Source: Candidatus Saccharimonadota bacterium
GTDB taxonomy: Bacteria; Patescibacteriota; Saccharimonadia; Saccharimonadales; Saccharimonadaceae
Assembly: GCA_017510425.1 (NCBI GenBank)
Contig: JAFWNJ010000008.1
Location: forward strand, 1 to 56,104
DNA: 56,104 nucleotides
Direction of reading: 5' to 3'
Shown one piece after another: positions 16,391 through 23,107 of this stretch (the first letter of the stretch is position 1; the number at the start of each line of letters is the position of its first letter). The notes beneath the pieces are model-generated. The model saw only the letters and a list, made by a program, of their open reading frames with translations, made no database searches and had not been told where the DNA came from. The position numbers and the translations under genes were made by a program.

Positions 16391-17152
16391 CTAAGAATTG
16401 AATTTAATTGATTGCACTATCCTATCGAAATCGTCTTTAAATAGCACCGAATCAGTTTGCAAGAATGCGGTTTTATCACGTATCTTAAATATCAGAATGT
16501 AGCCATTTAGCTCCGTACTCGGTATCGTACCATAATACAAATTCGCCGTCGTGCCATTCACTGTCACCGACTCAACATTAAGAGGATTATTGCGATTCTC
16601 AAGATATCTCTGGTATTCTTTCGCCACATCATCGAAACTCTTATTAACTATCCTCACCCTCAGAGCATTGACGGCGCTATTAGAAATCGGCTCAACCTGT
16701 ACCGGATTAAGATATGCCTCAAAATCTCCACCATTCGCTGCATCCTTTGCGATATATGCACTCCATGTTTTCGGATATTCGAAATTCAGTTCACCATAGT
16801 CCACCGGACCGGCAAAAACCTTATAAGGAAAATCTTTCTCTTCCTGACATTTGTAAGCATCAGCAATGGACTGCTCATCCTTCGCCTTAGCGACCTCAGC
16901 CGCAACATCCGCATCATAATCAGTCTTTAAAGTATTGTACTCAGTAAACATCCACAAAAACAGCCCAGCAAAAGCAACCGCGACTAGCGCAAGAACAATA
17001 ATAACTAACGTTTTTGTTAAGCCTGAGTTATTCTTATGCTTTAACTTTGCTTGATTTGTTTGCATTTGCTGCACCCGCCGAGCCAACTGCGCCTGCTGCG
17101 CCGTCATATTCTCCGGTGTAGATTGTGTTTGTGATGACTGCTTATTATCCAT
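16391..17152 (-). CDS. Single-pass membrane protein, unknown function
   Basis: 253 residues. A Gln-rich cytoplasmic N-terminus (about 1-48, MTAQQAQLARRVQQMQTNQAK) leads to one membrane helix (TLVIIVLALVAVAFAGLFLWMF), a short coiled coil and an extracytoplasmic domain beginning FPYKVFAGPVDYGELNFEYPKTWSAYI, which recalls PsbP-like or other lipoprotein-type folds. The general plan (disordered N-terminus, one helix, outside domain) recurs at 33818 and 44874. A promoter sits six bases before the ATG. Confidence 0.7.
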   Translation of the reverse strand: MDNKQSSQTQSTPENMTAQQAQLARRVQQMQTNQAKLKHKNNSGLTKTLVIIVLALVAVAFAGLFLWMFTEYNTLKTDYDADVAAEVAKAKDEQSIADAYKCQEEKDFPYKVFAGPVDYGELNFEYPKTWSAYIAKDAANGGDFEAYLNPVQVEPISNSAVNALRVRIVNKSFDDVAKEYQRYLENRNNPLNVESVTVNGTTANLYYGTIPSTELNGYILIFKIRDKTAFLQTDSVLFKDDFDRIVQSIKFNS

Positions 17153-17158
17153 ACCCTT

Positions 17159-17164
17159 ATTATA
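17159..17164 (-). promoter_or_regulatory. Leaderless -10 box of the 17152 gene
   Basis: TATGGTATAAT ends six bases before the ATG at 17152. Confidence 0.7.
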
Positions 17165-17177
17165 CCATAAGTAGTTA

Positions 17178-17384
17178 CTATTTACTGAAATCTTCCGTCA
17201 GAACTTCTATCTCGTTTTTTAATTCACTCAAATCTTTCTCGATGCCTTTCGCCAGCTCAATCGCCTGCTTGTATTTTTCTACGGCTTCGTCAAGTTTAAA
17301 ACTATCCGAATAAAACCATTCTACTTCATTATCTAGCTTCTCAATCTTCTGATTCAAAGATAAATCATCTTTTTCCATAGTCAT
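17178..17384 (-). CDS. xseB: Exodeoxyribonuclease VII small subunit
   Basis: 68 residues, the normal size, with the family pattern LNQKIEKLDNEVEWF...KLDEAVEKYKQAIELAKGIEKDLSEL. It binds the large subunit to form the single-strand-specific exonuclease. Its ATG overlaps the xseA stop by four bases (ATGA), so the two are translationally coupled. Confidence 0.93.
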   Translation of the reverse strand: MTMEKDDLSLNQKIEKLDNEVEWFYSDSFKLDEAVEKYKQAIELAKGIEKDLSELKNEIEVLTEDFSK

Positions 17385-18532
17385 CTCTCCTTTATGTTAT
17401 TAATTGTTGCATTGATTTCCTGTTTCATGGTGGTTATTTTTAGTACCTCTCCCGGAGAAATCTTACCAGACAAAATAGCATAACCCTGGCTTAACACCTT
17501 CTCGGGATTCACCACTTCGAGAATTTTCATCTTCTGCTGCAAATTATTATTTATATTGGCAAATGATTCTTGTATTGCCTTTAAGCATTTACTAAGCTTA
17601 TCCGAGTTCGCAGTAAGCATTGGCTCAATGTATTTCATATTAATACCACTGGCAATTCTCTTCACGCTGCTTCGGTTCTCGTCACTAGCTCGCCCAATCG
17701 CCTGCAAAACGACCTGATAAGTCCGGTTCATTACTTTCGCTAACTTCACTTTTTCTTCGCTTTTATCGCGAGTTAGAATTTCAGCCGCATTCGACGGTGT
17801 CGAAGCCCTCACGTCGGCCACCAAATCCGCCAACGATTCATCTCTCTCGTGGCCAATACCAGTAATCACGGGAATCTTCGAAGCAGCAATCTCTCTCGCC
17901 AATTTCTCGTCGTTAAAGCATGACAAATCGTCAGCCGAACCACCACCCCTTAAAATCGCAATCATTTGCACATTGCCCCGTTCATTGAAATACTTTAACG
18001 CCCGAATTATCTGATCCGGAGCATCCATACCTTGTACTTGAGTATGCGCTACAATCACCTTCATGCCGCCCCATCTCGCATTAATAATTTTGATAAAATC
18101 CGTATACCCCGCCGCTGCCGTCGAAGAAATCACTCCAAGACGAGTCAAATCGGTAGGCACCGCCCGCTTACGCGACTCGTCAAATAAACCTTCTGCAGCT
18201 AGTTTTTTCTTCAATAACTCAAACGCTTTCTTAATGGATCCCTCACCTACCGGCTTAATACTACTTACTGTGAAAGAAAACTTACCCCACTTCGTCACCT
18301 TCGGCACACCGCTCACCACCACTTTCATACCATCTTCTATTGGTACTCTAAGACTCCATAATGACATGAAACAAGGTATCGACGATTCCTCGTCCTTTAT
18401 ATCGAAAAATACCCACTTCCCTTGATTCACTTTATAGCTCGCCACTTCGCCCGTTATCATTACTGGAGAATAGGCATATTCTAAAGTCTGATTCACTACC
18501 GCAATGAACTCAGTCGGCGAGAAACTATTCAT
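17381..18532 (-). CDS. xseA: Exodeoxyribonuclease VII large subunit
   Basis: 383 residues. The N-terminal OB fold (FSPTEFIAVVNQTLEYAY to about residue 100) is followed by the catalytic domain with RLGVISSTAAAGYTDFI, RGGGSADDLSCFNDEKLAREIA and PVITGIGHERDESLADLVADVRASTPSNAAE. Then come a coiled coil and the C-terminal VLSQGYAIL segment. It is somewhat shorter than the E. coli protein because the coiled coil is short. It begins within the last 8 nt of the flippase-like gene and is followed by xseB. Confidence 0.95.
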   Translation of the reverse strand: MNSFSPTEFIAVVNQTLEYAYSPVMITGEVASYKVNQGKWVFFDIKDEESSIPCFMSLWSLRVPIEDGMKVVVSGVPKVTKWGKFSFTVSSIKPVGEGSIKKAFELLKKKLAAEGLFDESRKRAVPTDLTRLGVISSTAAAGYTDFIKIINARWGGMKVIVAHTQVQGMDAPDQIIRALKYFNERGNVQMIAILRGGGSADDLSCFNDEKLAREIAASKIPVITGIGHERDESLADLVADVRASTPSNAAEILTRDKSEEKVKLAKVMNRTYQVVLQAIGRASDENRSSVKRIASGINMKYIEPMLTANSDKLSKCLKAIQESFANINNNLQQKMKILEVVNPEKVLSQGYAILSGKISPGEVLKITTMKQEINATINNIKER

Positions 18533-19571
18533 CTTCTTTTCCCCTTATTGCCTCATAGTAAGGATATGACCCCGATGCAATCGTAAACAGTAGCGTTATC
18601 ACTCTAGTCATTACCGTAATAATCGTAGCGGTTGGAAAATCCACACCCAGCGCAATCATCACACCGGCCATTCCTAGCTCATACAAACCATATGGCACGA
18701 TTCCGTCAAACACTGACCCGATTGCTTCACCCACCATAATAAACGGCAAAAGTTCTGGTCTACCAAGAGAAATCGCCACAATCCAATAAGTTGCAATCTC
18801 ACAAAAGCTATATACTAGTCCCCACAGTATTGGCTTTTTCAAAAACCTTCTATTCGCCTTCGCAATCATTACACTTTGATGAATATCCATGAAGTAATCA
18901 TCGATGTTCTTATGCTTTAAAACTTTATCCTTATGGCCAAATGTAGCACTTTTCGCAATAAAATCTAAAAACTTATTAATAACACTAGAAAACTTCTCAA
19001 TTCGCTTCACACTACTAGCAATAAAGATCACGAACCACAGGAAGAAGAATACACCCATATTCATCAGTAGCGACACCGGAATAATCCATTTCGCATCGCT
19101 TGGTATTAAATCAAAAACCAGCAAAACTAATATTGCAATCAACGCCTGCAGATAATTAACTACCGTAGTAATAGCATAACGAAATAAATACAAGAAACTA
19201 GCTTGTCCAGCCGATACTTTAAACGGCATTAGTCGATAAGTTAAGAAAGCCAACCCCCCAATTCCACCGGCCGGTACTGCATGATTCACAAAATTAAGCT
19301 CAGTCGAAATTAATAACACCTCCTTCGAGGAGAATTTTTTTACGTCTCTTTTATTACGTAAATACGAAAAGAATATCTGACCACAAGCAAAATACATAAA
19401 TAGTTGCTCTGGTATTAGTAGCATTAGCACAAAACCATTTGCCTCATGTAAATGTTGCAAAGTTTCTATAATGTCTGGCCAATTCTTATAAACCACATAA
19501 ACAACCAGGATCAAGGTCAAAACCGAAATAGCAGTTCGAAAAGAAAACCACTTACGTCTTTTTTTAGCCAT
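18525..19571 (-). CDS. LPG-synthase transmembrane-domain protein (flippase-like)
   Basis: 348 residues with about eight hydrophobic helices. Landmarks include SYLRNKRDVKKFSSKEVLLISTELNFVNHAVPAGGIGGLAFLTYRLM and FDGIVPYGLYELGMAGVMIALGV, typical of the lysylphosphatidylglycerol synthase membrane region (UPF0104/AglD-like). The soluble aminoacyl-transferase domain of MprF is absent, so a role in moving or modifying a lipid is more likely than lipid lysylation. It heads an operon with xseA and xseB. TATAAT lies six bases before the ATG; the longer frame to 19589 only reads through the promoter. Confidence 0.82.
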   Translation of the reverse strand: MAKKRRKWFSFRTAISVLTLILVVYVVYKNWPDIIETLQHLHEANGFVLMLLIPEQLFMYFACGQIFFSYLRNKRDVKKFSSKEVLLISTELNFVNHAVPAGGIGGLAFLTYRLMPFKVSAGQASFLYLFRYAITTVVNYLQALIAILVLLVFDLIPSDAKWIIPVSLLMNMGVFFFLWFVIFIASSVKRIEKFSSVINKFLDFIAKSATFGHKDKVLKHKNIDDYFMDIHQSVMIAKANRRFLKKPILWGLVYSFCEIATYWIVAISLGRPELLPFIMVGEAIGSVFDGIVPYGLYELGMAGVMIALGVDFPTATIITVMTRVITLLFTIASGSYPYYEAIRGKEDE

Positions 19572-19577
19572 AGAACA

Positions 19578-19583
19578 ATTATA
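19578..19583 (-). promoter_or_regulatory. Leaderless -10 box of the flippase-xseAB operon
   Basis: TGTGCTATAAT ends six bases before the ATG at 19571. Confidence 0.7.
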
Positions 19584-19594
19584 GCACAAAAAAA

Positions 19595-19616
19595 TAACCC
19601 CGAAGGGTTACTTTTT
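19595..19616 (-). terminator. Terminator of the tyrS-methyltransferase-rpmA operon
   Basis: Read on the minus strand, TAACCC pairs with GGGTTA around a TTCG tetraloop, followed by a T-run (positions 19594-19588). Confidence 0.85.
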
Positions 19617-19887
19617 AACGGACTTCAACTCTTATTCTTGGCAAAGATTTACCCGAAAAATGCGTTCTCTTAGTCTTCACGAAAGTCACTACCCCATCCT
19701 TAGCAGCATGAATCGTAAAATTCCGTGACATATAAGTACCAGGACCAGCTATCTTAGTGGCACCAGTTTGACGAACTAGAACCTCGCCGTTCTTGACCTT
19801 TTGCCCACCAAAACGCTTCACGCCAAGGCGCTGACCAGCATTGTTATGGACATTTTTGGCGGTACCGCCAGCTTTTACATGTGACAT
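19615..19887 (-). CDS. rpmA: 50S ribosomal protein bL27
   Basis: 90 residues with the family core RLGVKRFGGQKVKNGEVLVRQTG and the later HAAKDGVVTFVKTKR. The N-terminus SHVKAGGTAKN matches the peptidyl-transferase-reaching tail of bL27. AAGGAAA precedes the ATG. It is the last gene of the tyrS operon; bL21, its usual neighbour, is not here. Confidence 0.93.
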   Translation of the reverse strand: MSHVKAGGTAKNVHNNAGQRLGVKRFGGQKVKNGEVLVRQTGATKIAGPGTYMSRNFTIHAAKDGVVTFVKTKRTHFSGKSLPRIRVEVR

Positions 19888-21153
19888 TTACTTTTTCCTT
19901 AAAATTAATATATCTCTCGCGACAACCTGACCATCTCGATGATAAAGAAGCCCCTCTCGCGTTTTACTATCAACATTATACCCCAGTTTATCTATTTCGT
20001 CAAGAATCCCCAGCCTCTCGTAGTTACCGTCCTCGCGTAACCACGCCGGCACCGCAATTACCACCGGAGTATTAACCTTAATCTGACCAGCCAAGTTTTC
20101 CAAAAATCCAACAATAGTCGCCCTACACTCCTGTTTTTGTTCCTTTAGTTCTATATCTGTCGGTATTCTTGAAAAAGGCTTTCCGAGATATCCCTCACAA
20201 GCCACTGCATCGATAGGCTGATTCCAGTGAAAAGAAGTCGCATCGCCCTGGCTGATTTCAAATACTTCCTTCTCGGGCACAGGGTCGCTCGCGCCCGTCG
20301 TTACGGGGCTCGCGCCCTTTCTGTCTCGGTCGTAACCTCCGACAGATCCCTCTAAGAAAGTATTTGAAATCAACCGTCGTACGTATTTTTCACTAAACCA
20401 AACGAGGTTTGTTTCGCTGTATTCAATCATCCTATCGCTGATATCGGTGCCGTAAGCACGATATCCCATCAAAATAGCCTCTTGCAAGACTACGCCAGTG
20501 CCGCAAAACGGATCTAATATCATCGAACCAGGCTCAAGTGTCCCACATAGATTAATTAGAATTTGGGCAAGTTTCGGTGGCAACATTCCCACCCTAGCAT
20601 CGCGCGCCGGCCTTGCCTGATCGCGTTTCGCGTACGCATCAATATCTTGCACCCCAATCACCCTATACCACTCGTCATCAACTTTAATAAACTCTACTTT
20701 ACGCTCATTTTTACCACTAAGACCATTATGTAATGATGTCGCCGTGGAAAGTACCGCATCTTTATTCTCCACTACTCGCACTGATCTACCATGTCGCACC
20801 AGAATCTTCTTCAGCTTCAATGCTTCTTGCTGTGCGCTTTTTCGCGATGCCTGCCTAGAATAATCCGACACTCCAATCGTAATCTTCCCCTCCGACAACC
20901 TCTGAAGGTATTCAAGGGGCTTTTGCTCTAACTCAATCGCCAATTTGAGCACTCCACCAAGACGATTTACATCGACGGGTGACACCACTTGGGGGTCCCC
21001 CATTGAGCTTGACGAAAATGGGGGAAAAGTGGTGGCAGGACCCGTCGAGAATAAAGCTAAATTAGTGTCAATTCGGCGAACGTCAAGAAAAAGTGAGTCA
21101 AGTTCCGCTATTGATATTTCCGGCTGCCTACCTAGAATCGCTAAATATTTCAC
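19888..21153 (-). CDS. Trm11-like THUMP/methyltransferase interrupted by two palindromic inserts
   Basis: 421 residues. The C-terminal half is a Rossmann methyltransferase with the SAM motif ILDPFCGTGVVLQEAI (about residues 215-230), the GTDIS acidic loop, and CEGYLGKPFSRIP in the place of the NPPY catalytic motif, as in Trm11-type tRNA guanine-N2 methyltransferases. The N-terminal half has a THUMP-like region with VNRLGGVLKLAIELE. Two stretches look foreign: about residues 36-61 (insert of repeat family A, nt 20972-21048) and about residues 261-300 (family B, nt 20253-20372). Both keep the frame and lie at domain-surface positions. The ATG overlaps the tyrS stop by four bases. A DNA methylase is the alternative call. 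Confidence 0.75.
   Translation of the reverse strand: MKYLAILGRQPEISIAELDSLFLDVRRIDTNLALFSTGPATTFPPFSSSSMGDPQVVSPVDVNRLGGVLKLAIELEQKPLEYLQRLSEGKITIGVSDYSRQASRKSAQQEALKLKKILVRHGRSVRVVENKDAVLSTATSLHNGLSGKNERKVEFIKVDDEWYRVIGVQDIDAYAKRDQARPARDARVGMLPPKLAQILINLCGTLEPGSMILDPFCGTGVVLQEAILMGYRAYGTDISDRMIEYSETNLVWFSEKYVRRLISNTFLEGSVGGYDRDRKGASPVTTGASDPVPEKEVFEISQGDATSFHWNQPIDAVACEGYLGKPFSRIPTDIELKEQKQECRATIVGFLENLAGQIKVNTPVVIAVPAWLREDGNYERLGILDEIDKLGYNVDSKTREGLLYHRDGQVVARDILILRKK
20253..20372 (-). repeat. Family B palindromic element, copy 1 (inside Trm11-like gene)
   Basis: The outer arms TGATTTCAAATACTT (20253-20267) and its exact complement (20358-20372) enclose a GC-rich core. The core shares two long exact blocks with copy 2: 25 nt (20288-20312) and 17 nt (20325-20341), inverted relative to copy 2. 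Inner pairings include GTTACG/CGTAAC, GGGC-GCGA-GCCC and TCTGTC/GACAGA. The element is translated in frame. Confidence 0.85.
20972..21048 (+). repeat. Family A structured repeat, copy 1 (inside Trm11-like gene)
   Basis: Three nested stems: TCGACGGGT/ACCCGTCGA (outer), ACCACTT/AAGTGGT (middle, 20984-20990 with 21027-21033) and CCCCCATT/AATGGGGG (20997-21004 with 21017-21024). The constant internal loops GAC, GGGGGT and GGCAGG match copies 2 and 3. It is read in frame on the minus strand as part of the methyltransferase gene. Confidence 0.88.
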
Positions 21154-22562
21154 TTCACCACCAAGAATTTATTCTTACCCTTTTTCACCATCGCCGTCTG
21201 ATTCACGGTTATGTCTTCTTTCACTTTCTCACCGTTTACCGTAATTGCGCCCTGCAAGATAAACTCTCGCGCTTTCTTCTTAGATTCCGCAAACCCATTC
21301 TTAACTAAAATATCCGCAAGCTGCTTCCCCCTCTTCTCCACAGGCAGGTATTTTGCAAATTCAAGTAGCTCATCTTCACTGAATTCCGCAAAATTCGTCT
21401 CTCGGTTAAATAACACCGTGGTCAGATTCTCAATCGCATCGGCCGCATTCTTACCATGCACCACTTCCGTAGCTCCTCGCGCCAAAGCTTTCTGCGCAAT
21501 TCTCTCCTCCGGATGCTCACGGTGTTTCGTTAAGATTTCTTCAATTTGCTCCTTCTCAAGTAGCGTATAAATCTTTATTAAGTATTCCACTGCTTCATCC
21601 GGTTGGTTCAGCCAGAATTGATAAAAGTCAAAAATCGACGTATAGTTCCCACCACCATTGTCAGACGATGCGAGCCAAATAGCATTACCTTCCGATTTGC
21701 CAAACTTCCTCCCCGTTACCGGATCAATCACAAGCGGTGTCGACCAAACATCAGCCTCACCACCCTCTATCCTCTTAATCAAATGGATTCCGCTCGTACA
21801 GTTACCATATTGATCCGCTCCACAAAGCTGCAAATCTACACCATATTCTCTATATAAATGCAAGAAATCGTAGCCCTGAATCAAAGTATAGGAGAATTCA
21901 GCATACGATATCCCCGAGCCACCTTCACCAATCCGGTTCTGCACAAATTGCCGATCGAGTAGCTGGGTCATCGAGAACGCCTTCCCGACCTCGCGCAGGA
22001 AATCAAGATACTTCATATCCTTGAACCAATCATAGTTATCAACCATAGTCACGTCGAGGTGATTAGGTAATGCTACTTCGAGATCGTCCGCGACAACGGG
22101 AGCGGTATGAGCGCCGGAGCCCCGTAACAGACCGTCGGAGGAGTCGAGAGAATGAGCAACTTGTTGCTCATTCTGAGACGACGACTGACGGACGACTTCA
22201 GTCGACGGGCGCGCAGGCGCGAGTCGAGAAGTAGTATTACTAATCACTTCCTCAACCTGCTTTTTGATACATTGTTTATTATGCTCGACTTCTTCAAGCG
22301 GCTTCAAATCGCGTTCTCCATTATCCTTCGGATCACCAATCTGACCAGTCGCCCCACCTACTAGTAGGTATGGCTGATAACCATGCCTTACAAAACATGC
22401 ACACATCATTAGTGCCGCCAAATTTCCAATCGTCAACGAATCTGCTGACGGATCAGCGCCCCAGTAAAATTTTTTATTTTTACGATTATCCAAATCCATT
22501 GGATTGCTAATCGTCGTCTCGGCCGAAAAGCCGCGATAAATCAATTCTTCAGATAGTTTCAT
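21150..22562 (-). CDS. tyrS: Tyrosyl-tRNA synthetase with in-frame palindromic insert
   Basis: 470 residues; bacterial TyrRS is usually about 400-420. Class I landmarks are KFYWGADPSADSLTIGNLAALMM (HIGH-like region), VGGATGQIGDPKDNGERD, NYDWFKDMKYLDFLREVGKAFSMTQLL, YTLIQGYDFLHLYREYGVDLQLCGADQYGN and GRKFGKSEGNAIWL (KMSKS-like KFGKS), plus a C-terminal S4-type domain (FAESKKKAREFILQGAITVNGEKV). The extra length is a low-complexity stretch of about 58 residues (about 107-165) before VTMVDNYDWF, encoded by a GC-rich palindrome at 22059-22247. Its position just ahead of the conserved NYDW motif suggests a surface loop. TATAAT lies seven bases before the ATG (leaderless), and a Trm11-like gene overlaps the stop codon. 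Confidence 0.92.
   Translation of the reverse strand: MKLSEELIYRGFSAETTISNPMDLDNRKNKKFYWGADPSADSLTIGNLAALMMCACFVRHGYQPYLLVGGATGQIGDPKDNGERDLKPLEEVEHNKQCIKKQVEEVISNTTSRLAPARPSTEVVRQSSSQNEQQVAHSLDSSDGLLRGSGAHTAPVVADDLEVALPNHLDVTMVDNYDWFKDMKYLDFLREVGKAFSMTQLLDRQFVQNRIGEGGSGISYAEFSYTLIQGYDFLHLYREYGVDLQLCGADQYGNCTSGIHLIKRIEGGEADVWSTPLVIDPVTGRKFGKSEGNAIWLASSDNGGGNYTSIFDFYQFWLNQPDEAVEYLIKIYTLLEKEQIEEILTKHREHPEERIAQKALARGATEVVHGKNAADAIENLTTVLFNRETNFAEFSEDELLEFAKYLPVEKRGKQLADILVKNGFAESKKKAREFILQGAITVNGEKVKEDITVNQTAMVKKGKNKFLVVK
22059..22247. repeat. Divergent family B palindromic element (inside tyrS)
   Basis: The outer arms (22059-22081 and 22224-22247) pair over about 20 positions with one bulge and a wobble. 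Inside are a perfect 11-bp hairpin AGAATGAGCAA/TTGCTCATTCT, CGACTGA/TCAGTCG, and short blocks shared with copies 1 and 2 (GAGCCCCGTAAC, GACGGGCGCG). The insert encodes about 58 residues in frame with tyrS. Its relation to copies 1 and 2 is weaker than theirs to each other. Confidence 0.7.
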
Positions 22563-22569
22563 GTCATTA

Positions 22570-22575
22570 ATTATA
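22570..22575 (-). promoter_or_regulatory. Leaderless -10 box of tyrS
   Basis: TATAAT lies seven bases before the ATG at 22562, with TTGTTG 17 nt upstream. Confidence 0.65.
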
Positions 22576-22610
22576 CTCTAACTCTACGAAGTCAACAACC
22601 CCCTAAGAGA

Positions 22611-23039
22611 TTATATCGTCTCCCCCGTTCTAGCCCGATTTGCCCACTCGTCCGCAAGCTCATTAAATCTCGCACCCATGTGTCCACGCACCCATATTAG
22701 CTTCACAGGATAATCACAATATAGTTCATACAGCTCCTGCACCAAATCCAGATTCTTAATCGGCCCAGTTTGCTTCTTCCATCCATTCGCCTTCCATTTT
22801 GGTGCCCATTTCGTTAAAACATTAATCCAAAATTCTGAATCCGAATGTATTTCACAACCCTCATTTCCCGCATACTTAATCGCTGCAATCATCGCCGAAC
22901 CTTCCATTCGAATATTAGTCGTATCATCCTCACGGCCAAGCACTACCGGCTTGGCAGTATTTTCATCTATTTCAAGCACAGCAAATCCACCCGGCCCAGG
23001 ATTCGGACTCGCACTTCCATCAGTCCACAGTATTTTCAT
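22611..23039 (-). CDS. rnhA: Ribonuclease HI
   Basis: 142 residues. It degrades the RNA strand of RNA/DNA hybrids. Catalytic residues are visible: Asp in WTDGSASPNPGPGGFA, Glu in RMEGSAMIAA, Asp in IHSDSEFWIN and the final Asp in GHMGARFNELADEWA, where the His-containing loop is RGHMGARFN. The ATG at 23039 follows GGAGG; an upstream GTG at 23051 overlaps that site and is unlikely. A -10 TATAAT is seen at 23101-23096. Confidence 0.94.
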   Translation of the reverse strand: MKILWTDGSASPNPGPGGFAVLEIDENTAKPVVLGREDDTTNIRMEGSAMIAAIKYAGNEGCEIHSDSEFWINVLTKWAPKWKANGWKKQTGPIKNLDLVQELYELYCDYPVKLIWVRGHMGARFNELADEWANRARTGETI

Positions 23040-23107
23040 TAAAACCTCCACTTCTGACCGCAGCTAACCTAGCCACAGTGTTAATAATTACTTCTTATTA
23101 TACCAGT

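Noticed and set aside
20972-21048. Family A repeats as simple rho-independent terminators
   Set aside because: One copy lies inside a coding gene, no T-run follows, and the internal loops are conserved.
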